Both the position numbers and the translations under genes were made by a program. The notes beneath the pieces are model-generated. The model made no database searches. It was given only the letters and a program-made list of their open reading frames with translations, and was not told where the DNA came from. 50,261 bases of DNA, taken from NCBI RefSeq assembly GCF_001704635.1, contig NZ_MAXF01000180.1:1-50261 (forward strand), in the 5' to 3' direction. Source of the stretch: Streptomyces sparsogenes (lineage in GTDB: Bacteria; Actinomycetota; Actinomycetes; Streptomycetales; Streptomycetaceae). Positions 1 to 9,744 of the stretch are shown here, one piece after another; position 1 is the first letter of the stretch; the number at the start of each line of letters is the position of its first letter.

Positions 1-1762
1 TTGATTCGTATGGTGTGACCGGTCCGGGGGTGTCCTTGGCCGGTGGTGTGGCGTTGGGTTGGGTGTGTCGATGACTTCCCGGTCCCCGCGGCCACGGTCT
101 GTCCGTCAGCGCCTTGATGTGGTGGTGACGTCCGTGGTGGAGAAGCGTCTGGGCGCTCTGCCTGTCGCTGCCGAGTTTCTGCGCCGGCTGGATGTTGCCG
201 GGATCGTCGACGAGCTGTGTCCGGGCGGTGCGAGCGCGCATCTGACCCACGGGCAGGTGATCGAGGCGCTGGTGGCCAACCGGCTGACCTCGCCCGCACC
301 GCTGGTGCGGGTCGGCGACTGGGCCCGCACCTGGGCGGTGGAGGAGGTCTTCGGCCTTGAGCCGGACCTGCTCAACGACGACCGTCTGGCCCGGGCCCTG
401 GACGCGATCGCACCGAAGCTGGAGCAGATCGCGGGCACTATCGGCGCGCAGGCGATCGCCGAGTTCGGGATCGACGTGTCGAGGCTGCACTGGGACATGA
501 CCAGCATGTCTGTCCATGGCGCCTACCCGAGCGAGGACCAGGACGAGCAGTACCCGGTCATCAGCTACGGGCATCCCAAGGACCGGCGGGTGGATTTGAA
601 GCAGGTCCAGACCGGGCTCGCGGTGTCCGCCGACGGCGGCATCCCCGTCCACGCCCGCGTCTTCGGCGGCGGCGTCGCCGAGGTCAGCCAGGTCGTCGGG
701 GCGATGAAGGACCTGCGGGGCATGGCCGGTGAGCGGAAATTCTTGATGGTCGCCGATTCCAAGCTGGTGTCCTACACGAACGTCACCGCACTGCTCGCGG
801 CCGGGGTGGACTTCATCGCGCCGGTCCCGGCCGCGCAGGTCAAAGACGAGGTCTATGCCGCCTTGGACCTCACGCAGGCACATCTGGTCGACTGGGTGCC
901 CGAGAGGGACGAGGGCAAGCCGGCCGGTGAGCGGGAGGTCTACCGGGTACTGGAGGACGTCCACACCCTGGCCGGGCAAACGGGATCTGGTGCACCGGCT
1001 GCGCCGGATCCTGGTCCATTCCACCGCCGTCGCGGCGGGCCAGCGCAGAGCCCGCGAGAAGCGTCTGGCCCGGGCCAGGGAAGAGATGGACAAGCTCGCC
1101 GGCGCGGCAGGCGGCCAGCACTACAAGACCCGGGAGAAGGTCGCGGCCCGGGCCGGCGTCATCGCAGCCAAGCGCCGCGTCACCGCCTGCCTGCGCTGGA
1201 CCATCACCACCGACGAGCACGACACCCCCGCCCTGGCCTGGTACTTCGACCAGAACGTCCTGAACGCGGAGGCCGCCGTTGACGGCTGGTACGCGATGCT
1301 GACCAGCATCCCCGCCGACCAGGCCGACCCGGCCCAGGTCCTGATCCACTACAAAGGCCAGGGCGCGGTCGAGCGCCGCTACCACGACTTCAAAGGCCCC
1401 CTCGCGGTCGCACCGGTCTTCGTGCAGCACAACCGGCGCGTCGCCGCCCTGGTCCAGGTCATCTGCCTGGCCCTGCTCGTCTTCTGCCTCATCGAACGGC
1501 AGGTCAGACGCGCACTCGGCCCCGAGCAGACCATGACCGGCCTCTACCCGGACAACCGCCGGGTCCGCCCCACCGGCCGCATGATCTTCTACCACCTCGG
1601 CGAACTCACCCTGCGGATCGGCAACGTCACCGACCCGCCGTCCGTCCAGATCACCCGCGGCGTCCAACTCCACCTCCTCGACCTCCTCGACACCGACATC
1701 ACACAGACCCGCTGGCCACAGACCTAAACCGGTGACCCGCGAAGTCCGGGGCTAGTGACAGC
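1..1762 (+). mobile_element. Insertion sequence of the IS1634 type, right part; left end outside window
   Basis: The whole stretch is occupied by one DDE transposase reading frame and short flanks. The right end is placed near 1762 because the stretch just after the transposase stop (about 1742-1762) looks like the terminal sequence of such elements and the next gene's leader follows. No matching inverted repeat is visible at the left edge, so the left end is probably before base 1. No target duplication can be scored. The right boundary is an estimate, good to roughly 20 bases. Confidence 0.6.
71..1727 (+). pseudogene. IS1634-family transposase, frameshifted
   Basis: This is a DDE transposase of the IS1634 (IS4-like) group. 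The first frame carries the N-terminal domain and two catalytic aspartates, in the contexts HWDMTSMS and MVADSK. At about 974-977 (codons GGG then GGC-AAA) homology leaves that frame and continues in the frame one base later with KRDLVHRLRRI, and on to the catalytic glutamate in YKGQGAVERRYHDFKG and the C-terminus RWPQT. The net change is -1 (equivalent to one extra base or two missing). The site is not a classical slippery heptamer, so a broken gene is more likely than programmed frameshifting. In-frame TTG and GTG codons lie just upstream of the ATG used here. Without correction, both products are truncated and probably inactive. Confidence 0.75.
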
Positions 1763-1821
1763 GCACCTCCGGGTTGGTTGAATGCGCCGAGCGCTTTCCG
1801 GCCTACCCCCTGGAGCGTCCC

Positions 1822-4386
1822 GTGCAGATCTCGCGTCGTGCCCTGTTGTCGATCGTCCCGGCGGCGTCCCTGTCGGCGGTGGCCGGGCCGTGGCGGGCCC
1901 GGGCCGCCGGCCGGCGGGACGCGGCGGCCCCCGGAACCGCGGCGGACCACGCGACGGTGATCGACAACGCCGTCGCGGTCCTGGCCGGCACCGCCGAGTC
2001 CAACGCCCGGCCCGAGGTCGCCGCCAAGCTCACGGCCATCGGCCGGACCGCCCGCACCCGGCTGGCCGCCCTGGACGGCGCCGGGCCGGGCGAGTTGTTC
2101 AGCGGCGTCCCCCTCGGCACCAGCGACGCGAACCTGACGACGTCCTTCCAGTACCTCTACGAAATCGCCCTCGCCACCCGCGCCCCCGGTGGCGCGGCCC
2201 CGGGCCCGGGCGACGACACGGCCGTGCGGCGACGGGTCATCGACGGCCTGGTGCGGCTCCACGACGACTACTACGGCGACCAGGCGAAGGGCTACTACGG
2301 CAACTGGTTCAACTGGGAGATCGGCATCTCCACCCACCTGACCCGCACCCTGGTGCTGCTGAAGGACGAACTCGCCGCGTACCGCCCCGACCTGACCGCC
2401 ACCTGCGTCGCCTCGATGGACGCCTACCTCCGCAACGGCAAGGACGGCGACGTCGACCTCGACTCCCGCTTCCACACCGGCGCCAACCTCGCCGACATCA
2501 CGACCAACCGCGTCCTCCAGGGCGCCGTACTGGGCGACGAGGCCCGCATCGGCAAGGCCGTCGCCGACCAGCTGACCGTCCTCGCCACCATCGACCCGTA
2601 CCAGCTAAGGCACCACGTCACCGACGGCTTCTACGCCGACGGCTCCTTCCTCCAGCACGCCTCCGTGGCCTACACCGGCTCCTACGGCAAGGGCCTGCTC
2701 ACCCGCGTCGTCCAGACCGCCAAGCTCCTCCAGGGCACGGCCTACCCGCGGGGCGGGGACCTCGTCGGCACCGCGCGGGACTGGGTGGTGCGCGGCTTCG
2801 CCCCGCTCGTCTTCGAGGGCTGGATGATGGAGATCGTCAAGGGCCGCGGGGTGTCCCGGACCACCACGGGCTACGCCGATGTCGCGGAGGTGGTCGAGGC
2901 CGTCGTCGACCTCTCCGCCCACGTGGCCGAGGCCGACGCCACCGCTCTCCAGCGCTACGTCAAGTTCGTACGGGAGACATCCAGGGCCGCCCCCGACCCG
3001 GCGCGCTTCGTCTCCCCCCTGAGCGTGGCCCGCTACGCCGACATCCTCGCCGACACCCGGATCCCGGCCGAGGACCTCAATCCGCCGGAGCGGCACGTCG
3101 CGTTCAACGCGATGGACAAGACCGTCCACCGGCGCCCCGGCTTCGCCTTCGCCCTGGCCCGCAGCTCGCCGAGGATCAGCAAGTACGAGTACATGAACGG
3201 CGAGAACCTGATGCCGTGGTTCCAGGGCGACGGCGCGCACTACCTCTATCTCTCCGGCCAGGACCAGACCCAGGCCTACGGCGTCGACTACTTCGCCACC
3301 GTCTCGCCCTACCGCCTCGCCGGCGTCACCGCCCCCGTGGAGACCCGCCGCACGGTCCCCGAGCTGTACGGCGGCCTGTGGTACGACAACCCGGAGCGCG
3401 GCTTCACCTCCTCCTCCGAGTCGCAGAACACCTACGTCTACTTCCCCCGCGGCGCGGGCGGACTCTCCGGCGGCGCGCGGCTCGGCGCGTACGGCACGGC
3501 CGGGCTGGTGCAGGCCGACGACGCCGCGTACGCCGCCAAGCGGGCCGGCGCCCTGCCCGACGACTTCGTCGCCTACCGCAACGCCCGCGCCACCAAGTCC
3601 TGGTTCATGCTCGACGACGAGATCGTCGTGCTCGCGGCGGGGGTGGGCGATCCGGCGGGACGCGCGGTGACGACGACCGTCGACAGCCGCGTCGCCCCGC
3701 CCTCGAACGCCATCGCCCTCACCGGGCGGCTGCGCGACGGCACCCCGTGGTCCGGCACCGGGACCGCCCCGCTGGCCTGGCTGCGCTACGCCGACGCGAC
3801 CCAGGGCACCGCGGTCGGCTATGTGTTCCTGGCCGGACGGCGGCCCACCGTCGCGCTCGACACGGTCACCCGCAGCCGCCGCGCCGTCCGCCTGTCCAAC
3901 CCCGACGCCCCGGTGACCAGACAGGTCTTCTCCGTGTCCGTCGAGCAACCGGCCGGCGCGCCGCCCGACTCGATGGCCTACGCCCTCGTCCCCCACGCCT
4001 CCGAGGGGCAGCTGATGGCGTACGCCCACGGGCCGGTGTCCGTGCTGGCCAACACCGCGCGGGTCCAGGCGGTGCGGCATCGGGGGCTCGGCCTCACCGC
4101 CGTGAACACCTTCGCCCCCGGCACCCATCGCGCCGGACCACTGTGGATCGACGGCCCCGCCTCGGTGATCCTCCGCGAGACGCCGGGCGGCGCCGTGTCC
4201 CTCGCGGTGTCCGACCCGACGACCGAGCGCGACACGGTCTCGGTCGTGATCCGGGGCCGCGCCCTGCGCGCCGAGACGGCGGACGAGGCCGTGCGCGTCG
4301 ACCGCGTCCCCGGCGGCACCCGGCTGCGCGTCACCACCCGCCACGCCTACGGCCGCAGCTTCACGGCGGCGCTGCGCGGGCGCTGA
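1822..4386 (+). CDS. Polysaccharide lyase family 8 (hyaluronate/chondroitin/xanthan-type lyase), secreted
   Basis: An 854-residue secreted enzyme predicted to cleave uronic-acid-containing polysaccharides by beta-elimination. The GTG start is preceded by GGAG six bases away; an in-frame start at 1774 would add 16 residues of leader and has no good site. Residues 1-33 are a twin-arginine signal (SRRALLSIV, then a hydrophobic run and an ARA-type cleavage region). The catalytic set of family 8 is visible: Asn229 (TTNRVLQG), His279 and Tyr288 (FLQHASVAYTGSYG). The 50- and 9-residue spacings match characterised hyaluronate lyases, and NWFNWEIG is the usual aromatic patch. The central and C-terminal beta-sandwich domains follow. 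The exact substrate cannot be told from sequence. The IS ends about 60 bp upstream, so the native promoter may have been displaced. Confidence 0.9.
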   Translation: MQISRRALLSIVPAASLSAVAGPWRARAAGRRDAAAPGTAADHATVIDNAVAVLAGTAESNARPEVAAKLTAIGRTARTRLAALDGAGPGELFSGVPLGTSDANLTTSFQYLYEIALATRAPGGAAPGPGDDTAVRRRVIDGLVRLHDDYYGDQAKGYYGNWFNWEIGISTHLTRTLVLLKDELAAYRPDLTATCVASMDAYLRNGKDGDVDLDSRFHTGANLADITTNRVLQGAVLGDEARIGKAVADQLTVLATIDPYQLRHHVTDGFYADGSFLQHASVAYTGSYGKGLLTRVVQTAKLLQGTAYPRGGDLVGTARDWVVRGFAPLVFEGWMMEIVKGRGVSRTTTGYADVAEVVEAVVDLSAHVAEADATALQRYVKFVRETSRAAPDPARFVSPLSVARYADILADTRIPAEDLNPPERHVAFNAMDKTVHRRPGFAFALARSSPRISKYEYMNGENLMPWFQGDGAHYLYLSGQDQTQAYGVDYFATVSPYRLAGVTAPVETRRTVPELYGGLWYDNPERGFTSSSESQNTYVYFPRGAGGLSGGARLGAYGTAGLVQADDAAYAAKRAGALPDDFVAYRNARATKSWFMLDDEIVVLAAGVGDPAGRAVTTTVDSRVAPPSNAIALTGRLRDGTPWSGTGTAPLAWLRYADATQGTAVGYVFLAGRRPTVALDTVTRSRRAVRLSNPDAPVTRQVFSVSVEQPAGAPPDSMAYALVPHASEGQLMAYAHGPVSVLANTARVQAVRHRGLGLTAVNTFAPGTHRAGPLWIDGPASVILRETPGGAVSLAVSDPTTERDTVSVVIRGRALRAETADEAVRVDRVPGGTRLRVTTRHAYGRSFTAALRGR

Positions 4387-4427
4387 CCCGGAGCGGGCGC
4401 CCCGCCGTCCGGACACCTGGCGAGTCG

Positions 4428-4802
4428 TCACTGCTGGGGGTTGCCCCGGGCCCTGATCGCCGGCGAGAGGTCGAAGACGCTGATCACATGGCTGATCCTG
4501 CCGTCCTCGACGGTGATGTAGTCCATGCCCCGGAAGTCCTTCGCGAAGGGGGTCTCGGTGGTGTAGACGGTCGCCGCGTGGGTGTCGTCACCCAGCACGT
4601 CGATGACGCGGCCGCTGATGAGGCTGGACGCGAACGGCTCCAGGAACTGGCGGTAGCGGTCCAGCCCCTCGAAGCGGCCGCTCGGCGCCTCGCACACGAT
4701 GTCGTCGGCCAGGAAGCCCAGAGCCTTCTCGACGTCGCGGCCGAGCCAGGCGCGGAGGAACTCGTCGGCGATCTTCTGGGCGGAGCCGCTGGTGGCAGTC
4801 AT
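4428..4802 (-). CDS. SnoaL-like / nuclear transport factor 2 family protein
   Basis: A 124-residue cone-shaped alpha+beta protein of the NTF2-like superfamily. The N-terminal helix and the segment FLADDIVCEAPSGRFEGLDRY are the family's typical opening, followed by beta strands ending in VEDGRISHVISVFD. Such proteins act as small-molecule isomerases, hydrolases or binding proteins; no specific activity can be assigned. The ATG has a strong AAAGGA-type ribosome binding site. It is the last gene of a two-gene minus-strand unit behind a WYL regulator, with a palindromic operator between them, which points to local control. A DUF-type stress role is as likely as secondary metabolism, because no polyketide genes are near. 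Confidence 0.75.
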   Translation of the reverse strand: MTATSGSAQKIADEFLRAWLGRDVEKALGFLADDIVCEAPSGRFEGLDRYRQFLEPFASSLISGRVIDVLGDDTHAATVYTTETPFAKDFRGMDYITVEDGRISHVISVFDLSPAIRARGNPQQ

Positions 4803-4877
4803 GGGGAATCTTCCTTTCGGGAATCCGGGCCGCCGGAATCAAGGCCCGGCTGGTTGGTGCCCCATCATGACCAGCGA

Positions 4878-4900
4878 TATATGACACCTGGCGTCATGTA
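4878..4900. promoter_or_regulatory. Candidate operator upstream of the SnoaL-like gene
   Basis: A 23-bp dyad centred on base 4889. The half site ATGACACC faces GGCGTCAT with one mismatch, and three further flanking bases pair at two positions. It lies 76 bp upstream of the SnoaL-like start and 8 bp past the stop of the adjacent WYL regulator. Inference: it is the binding site of that regulator or part of the target promoter. Confidence 0.55.
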
Positions 4901-4907
4901 TGAATCC

Positions 4908-5912
4908 TCATCGGACGGCGTCATCGGGCGGGGCGTAGAGGGAGATGGTCTCCCGGGCCCGGCGCACCAGGGCCTCCCGTAGTTCCGCGGGCTCCACCAC
5001 CTCCACCGCCGGACCGAAGGCCAGCAGTTGTTCGGCCGCCCCCAGCGCGGGGAAACCCAACTCCAGCTCCACCGGCCCCCCGTCGTCCCCCGCTCCCGCC
5101 TCGGCGTCCTCCAGCGCGGGCGCGGGGACGGCGAGATTCGCCTCGTGGTAGCGCAGGAACCGGGCCAGCGCCGACCGCCGCACCCGCACGACCACCCGCA
5201 CCGAAGCCGGAATCCGGTCGATGCCCTCCCGCAGCGCCTCCCACACGTCCGCCAGCTCCACCCCGCCCCGGCGGCGCACCGGCTCCTCGACCACCGAGGC
5301 CGACAGCATGCGGTCCGAGCGGAACATCATCGGCCGCCCCCGGTGGTCCGCCACCAGGTACCAGGCCCCGGCCTTGCTGACCAGGCCGTACGGATCGAGC
5401 GTGTACGAGCGCACCTGGCGGTCCCGGCCGTGCCGATAGCGCAGCCGCAGCCGCCGATCGTTGAACACCGCCGCCTGGAGCACCCCGAGGTCCACGGCCG
5501 AAGGGCGCGGGGTGCCGCGCCAGCGCACCGGATCGATCAGGATCCGCCGGCTGGCCAGGTCGGCGTCCCCGCGGAACGGCGCGGGCACCGCGGCCATCAC
5601 CTTGCGCAGCGCCGAACCGATCGCCCGCCCCAGCCCCAGATCCGCATGCGCCTGCTCGGTGACCAGGACGAACAGCGCCCGAGCCTCGTCGGCGGTCAGG
5701 CCGGACACATCCGTGCGGTATCCCGGCAACAGCCTGATCCCGCCGTTGCGCCCCCGCTCCGTGTACACCGGCACCCCGGCCGCCGACAGCGCCTCCACAT
5801 CCCGGAAGATCGTCCGTACCGACACCTCCAGGCGCCGCGCCAGCTCGCTCGCGGGCACCTGCCCATGGGTCTGGAGCAGCAACAGGATGGAGAGCAACCG
5901 GTCCGACTTCAT
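4908..5912 (-). CDS. YafY/PafC-type HTH regulator with WYL domain
   Basis: A 334-residue transcriptional regulator. The ATG begins MKSDRLLSILLLLQ, the usual start of this family; the open frame continues upstream but that part is low-complexity. Residues 1-60 form the winged helix (ELARRLEVSVRTIFRDVEAL), followed by the wing region GGIRLLPGYR. A WYL domain follows (the signature reads AWYLVADH here), then a C-terminal WCX extension. WYL domains bind small ligands or nucleic acid and tune regulator activity. The downstream SnoaL-like gene and the intervening palindrome suggest that it controls its neighbour; this pairing is common in actinomycetes. Confidence 0.85.
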   Translation of the reverse strand: MKSDRLLSILLLLQTHGQVPASELARRLEVSVRTIFRDVEALSAAGVPVYTERGRNGGIRLLPGYRTDVSGLTADEARALFVLVTEQAHADLGLGRAIGSALRKVMAAVPAPFRGDADLASRRILIDPVRWRGTPRPSAVDLGVLQAAVFNDRRLRLRYRHGRDRQVRSYTLDPYGLVSKAGAWYLVADHRGRPMMFRSDRMLSASVVEEPVRRRGGVELADVWEALREGIDRIPASVRVVVRVRRSALARFLRYHEANLAVPAPALEDAEAGAGDDGGPVELELGFPALGAAEQLLAFGPAVEVVEPAELREALVRRARETISLYAPPDDAVR

Positions 5913-6137
5913 ACGATCAAGGATCGCGCACCGCCGCCCGGCCACCGCCCGGCCGCCGGACGCCCCCGGCCCGCCGGCCCCGCCCCGGCCGGCCGCTGGC
6001 CGGGGCACTCGCATGGGGGCCGCGCGCACACCCGGGCCCCGAACTGTGGTGTCCCGCCACATGGGCTCCTGACCTGCGTGTTTCTACGGTGTGCCGACAC
6101 CTACCCGTCCCCACCGGTCCACGAGGAAGTGGCGCAC

Positions 6138-7553
6138 ATGGCATCCGGAACCACCGCTCCAGCACCCCCGGCCAATCTCCCGCGCATCGTCGCCGCGAGC
6201 CTCATCGGGACCACCATCGAGTGGTACGACTTCTTCCTGTACGGATCGGCCGCCGCGCTGGTCTTCAACAAGCTCTTCTTCCCGGACTCCGATCCGCTGG
6301 TCGGCACGCTGCTGTCCTTCCTGACGTACGCGGTCGGCTTCGCCGCACGGCCCATCGGCGCCCTGGTGTTCGGGCACTACGGCGACCGGCTGGGCCGCAA
6401 GAAGCTGCTGGTGCTCAGCCTGCTGCTGATGGGCGGCGCGACCTGCGCGATCGGGCTGCTGCCGACCCATGCCACGGTCGGCTCGGCGGCGCCCGTACTG
6501 CTGACCCTGCTGCGCCTGGTGCAGGGCTTCGCGCTCGGCGGCGAGTGGGGCGGGGCGGTGTTGCTGGTGTCGGAGCACGGGGACGCGCGGCGGCGCGGCT
6601 TCTGGGCCTCGTGGCCGCAGACCGGCGCCCCGGCCGGCCAGCTGCTGGCCACCGGCGTGCTGTCGGCGCTGACCGCCTGGCTGTCCGACGACGCCTTCCA
6701 GTCCTGGGGCTGGCGGGTGCCGTTCCTGCTCTCGGGCCTGCTGGTGCTGATCGGCCTGTGGATCCGGCTGTCCGTCGACGAGTCACCGGTCTTCAAGGAC
6801 GCCCTGGCGCGGGCCGAGGCCCGCAAGGCGGAGGCCGCCTCGTCGGCCGACCTGGCGGAGAAGTTGCCGCTGGTGGCCGTGCTGCGCCACCACTGGCGGG
6901 ATGTGCTGGTCGCGATGGGCGCCCGGATGGCGGAGAACATCAGCTACTACGTGATCACGGCCTTCGTCCTGGTGTACGCGACCTCCGACCATGTGGGCCT
7001 GGGCAAGCAGACCGCGCTCAACGCCGTGCTGATCGCCTCCGCCGTGCACTTCGCCGTCATCCCCGCCTGGGGCGCGCTGTCGGACCGTATCGGACGGCGC
7101 CCGGTGTATCTGCTGGGCGCCGCCGGCGTGGGCGCGTGGGCCTTCCCCTTCTTCGCCCTCATCGACACCCGGGACTTCGGCGCGCTGGTGCTGGCGGTCA
7201 CGGTCGGACTGGTCTTCCACGGCGCGATGTACGCCCCGCAGGCGGCCTTCTTCTCGGAGATGTTCGCGACCCGCATGCGCTACTCGGGCGCCTCGATCGG
7301 CGCCCAGTTCGCGTCGGTCGCGGCCGGCGCCCCCGCCCCGCTGATCGCCACCGCGCTGCTGGCCGACTACGACAGCTCGGCGCCGATCGCGCTGTACGTC
7401 ATCGCGGCGGCGCTGCTCACCCTGGTGGCGGTCGGCGCCGCCAAGGAGACCCGGGACCGGGACCTGGCCGGGATCGACCCGTCATCGGCTCCGCTGCCCG
7501 AGGCGACCCCGCGGAACGCGAGCGAGCCGGGCACGGCCCCCCGGTCGGTCTAG
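6138..7553 (+). CDS. MFS transporter, metabolite:H+ symporter family (ShiA/ProP-like)
   Basis: A 471-residue inner-membrane carrier with 12 predicted helices. The start MASGTTAP follows an AGGAAG site. The sequence IGTTIEWYDFFLYG in helix 1, the loop motif GHYGDRLGRKK after helix 2, and FALGGEWGGAVLLVSEH in helix 5 are signatures of the metabolite:proton symporter family, which carries shikimate, dicarboxylates, alpha-ketoglutarate or betaine. A second DRIGRRP motif marks the start of the C-terminal half. Substrate is unknown. The neighbours, a PucR-type regulator and a hydroxybutyrate-type dehydrogenase in convergent orientation, suggest uptake of a hydroxy acid that the dehydrogenase then oxidises. 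A strong hairpin terminator follows the stop. Confidence 0.85.
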   Translation: MASGTTAPAPPANLPRIVAASLIGTTIEWYDFFLYGSAAALVFNKLFFPDSDPLVGTLLSFLTYAVGFAARPIGALVFGHYGDRLGRKKLLVLSLLLMGGATCAIGLLPTHATVGSAAPVLLTLLRLVQGFALGGEWGGAVLLVSEHGDARRRGFWASWPQTGAPAGQLLATGVLSALTAWLSDDAFQSWGWRVPFLLSGLLVLIGLWIRLSVDESPVFKDALARAEARKAEAASSADLAEKLPLVAVLRHHWRDVLVAMGARMAENISYYVITAFVLVYATSDHVGLGKQTALNAVLIASAVHFAVIPAWGALSDRIGRRPVYLLGAAGVGAWAFPFFALIDTRDFGALVLAVTVGLVFHGAMYAPQAAFFSEMFATRMRYSGASIGAQFASVAAGAPAPLIATALLADYDSSAPIALYVIAAALLTLVAVGAAKETRDRDLAGIDPSSAPLPEATPRNASEPGTAPRSV

Positions 7554-7564
7554 GCCCGGCGGTG

Positions 7565-7607
7565 CGAGGAGAGGGGCCGGGGGAGATCCACCCGGCCCCT
7601 CTCCTCG
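7565..7607. terminator. Bidirectional hairpin terminator
   Basis: A perfect 17-bp stem (7565-7581 with 7591-7607) and a 9-base loop lie between the convergent MFS and PucR-type regulator genes. It is placed to stop transcription from both sides. No long T tract is present, as is usual in streptomycetes. Confidence 0.85.
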
Positions 7608-7624
7608 TGCCCTTCCAGCGCCTT

Positions 7625-9634
7625 CTAGCGGGCGATCGCCGACGCCAGCCGGTGCAGCCGCAGCGCGAGCTGCACCTCCAGGGCGCGGGACGGCGACTGC
7701 CAGTCGGGGCCGAGCAGCCGCCCCACCCGCTCCAGCCGCTGCGCCACCGTGTTGACGTGGACGTGCAGTTCGTCCTTGGTGCGGGCCGGGCTCATGCCGC
7801 TCGCGAAGTACGCGTCGAGGGTACGCACCAGATCCGTACCGCGCCGTGCGTCGTAGTCGACCACCGCGCCGATGGTGCGCGCTATGAACCCCTCCACCCG
7901 GGCGGCGTCCCCCGCGCCGTCGCGGGCGCCGCCCAGCAGCAGGCCGAGGAAGCCGAAGTCCTCGGCCGCGGCGCCCTGGCCGCCGCGGCCCAGCACCCGC
8001 AGGGCCTCCAGACAGCGCCGCGCCTCCGCGTACGCCGAGGCCACCTCGCCGGGGCGGGCGGCGGGCGCGGACACCGGCGCGGAGGCGCCGACGGTGACCG
8101 CCGCCCGCACGGCGGTGCCGAGCTGGCGGGCGGTCCGGCGGGCGAGGGAGTCGGCCCCCTCGCCGTCGGCCAGGGGCAACAGCAGGACGGTGCCGCCGTC
8201 GCGGGCGGCGGCCAGGCCGTGGCGGGTGGCCGCCAGATGGGAGGCGGCGGCCCACAGGCGCTGCCGGCCGGCCGCCTCGTCCGCCCCCTCCGCCCGGTGC
8301 GCGCGGCCCGTCCGGTCCGGCTCGTCCGTCTCCTCCGGCGGCGGCCCGGCAGCCGGGCCGGGCACCCCGCCGGACGCCGCGCCGGGCGCGTCGATCCCGG
8401 CGGCGAGCACCACGTGGGGCGCGTCCAGGTCCGCCCGCAGCCGGGCGGCCCGCTCGCGCAGCAGCCGCGGCTCGCGGTCGGGGGCGTCCAGCAGGTCGTC
8501 CAGCAGCTCGCCCCGTACGCGCTGTTCGGCCTCGTCCGCCGAGCGCCGGGCCAGCAGCAGCAGCGAGGTCACCATGGCGGCCCGCTCCAGGGTGCGCTGG
8601 TCCACCGGGTCGAGGCGGGGGTGGCCGCGCAGCACGAGCGCGCCGAGCAGTTCGCCGCCCGCGGAGACGGCGGCGATCCAGTCCTCGCCGTGGCGTACCG
8701 CGTGGCCGTCGGCCCGGGAGCGGTCCACGGCGGCGGCGGGCGCCGTGTGGGCCTCGGTGAACTCCACCGTCCCGCTGAGCACCTCGGCCACGGCGGCCGC
8801 CACGTCGTGCACCCCGCCGCCGCGCAGCACCAGTTCGGTCAGCCGGTCGTGCACCTCCGAGGCGCGTTCGATGACCTCGCTGCGGTCGCGGATGATCTCG
8901 TTGGCGGCTTCCAGCTCGGCGAGCGCCGAGCGGGTCTCGGCCAGCAGGTTGGCCGTGTCGATGGCGACGGCGGCGTGGGCGGCGAAGGAGCCGAGCAGGG
9001 CGACCTGTTCGCGCTCGAAGACCCGGGGGCGGCGGTCGGCGGCGAACAGCACGCCGATGACGCCGCTGCCCAGCATCAGGGGAACGCCGAGGATGGCCGC
9101 GAGGCCCTCGTCCTTGACGCCGGAGTCGATGGTCCGGGTGTGCTGGAACCGCTCGTCGTCGAAGTAGCTCTCGGTCACGTACGGGCGCGCGGTCTGGGCG
9201 ACCAGCCCGCCGAGGCCCTCCCCCATGCCGAGCCGCAGCTGCTGGAAGCGGGCCGACACCGACCCGTCGGTGACCCGCATGTAGGTGTCCCCGGCCTGGG
9301 GGTCGTTGAGGGTCAGATACGCCACCTCGGTGCCGAGCAGCGAGCGGGCGCGCTGCACGATGGCCTGCAGCACCGCGTCCAGGTCGCGCAGCCCCGCCAG
9401 GTCGTGCGCGGTCTCGAAGAGCGCGGACAGCTCGGCCTCGCGGCGCCGGCGCCCCTCCAGCTCGCCGCGTACGCGCAGGGCCAGCAGCTTGGCGCGCTCC
9501 AGGGCGGCGAGCCGGGCGGCCGACGCCCCCTCGGCGCGGGCGCGCAGCACCGGACGCTCGTACGCCTCGGCGGGCGCGCCGCGGGCGAGCAGTTCCAGGT
9601 ACGGGGTCTCCGGCTGATCATCGGGCATGGTCAC
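7625..9634 (-). CDS. GAF-domain PucR/CdaR-type transcriptional regulator
   Basis: A 669-residue regulator. The GTG start two codons before MPDDQPETP has a GAGGG site seven bases away; the in-frame upstream extension is proline/arginine-rich and unlikely to be coding. A short helical region is followed by a GAF sensor domain (about residues 70-210, FETAHDLAGLRDLDAVL to AAHAAVAIDTANLL), a second ligand-type region, and a C-terminal PucR helix-turn-helix (YFASGMSPARTKDELHVHVNTVAQRLERV). Such proteins activate catabolic operons in response to the substrate. It is transcribed away from the MFS gene and follows the dehydrogenase on the same strand, so it probably controls one or both. Confidence 0.8.
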   Translation of the reverse strand: MTMPDDQPETPYLELLARGAPAEAYERPVLRARAEGASAARLAALERAKLLALRVRGELEGRRRREAELSALFETAHDLAGLRDLDAVLQAIVQRARSLLGTEVAYLTLNDPQAGDTYMRVTDGSVSARFQQLRLGMGEGLGGLVAQTARPYVTESYFDDERFQHTRTIDSGVKDEGLAAILGVPLMLGSGVIGVLFAADRRPRVFEREQVALLGSFAAHAAVAIDTANLLAETRSALAELEAANEIIRDRSEVIERASEVHDRLTELVLRGGGVHDVAAAVAEVLSGTVEFTEAHTAPAAAVDRSRADGHAVRHGEDWIAAVSAGGELLGALVLRGHPRLDPVDQRTLERAAMVTSLLLLARRSADEAEQRVRGELLDDLLDAPDREPRLLRERAARLRADLDAPHVVLAAGIDAPGAASGGVPGPAAGPPPEETDEPDRTGRAHRAEGADEAAGRQRLWAAASHLAATRHGLAAARDGGTVLLLPLADGEGADSLARRTARQLGTAVRAAVTVGASAPVSAPAARPGEVASAYAEARRCLEALRVLGRGGQGAAAEDFGFLGLLLGGARDGAGDAARVEGFIARTIGAVVDYDARRGTDLVRTLDAYFASGMSPARTKDELHVHVNTVAQRLERVGRLLGPDWQSPSRALEVQLALRLHRLASAIAR

Positions 9635-9744
9635 AGGGATACCCTCGCCGGGCTCGACCTCGCCAGTCGCCGGGCGCGGCCCCGGTGCCCGCTCCGGTGC
9701 CCGCTGGGCCGGGTGCGCGAGCGGGCGCCCGGGGAGCCGTCCGC

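Noticed and set aside
974..980. Programmed frameshifting in the transposase.
   Set aside because: No classical slippery heptamer is visible. A frame mutation or sequencing error is simpler.
4428..4802. SnoaL-like gene as polyketide cyclase.
   Set aside because: No polyketide synthase or aromatic cluster gene is nearby, and the operon partner is a WYL regulator.
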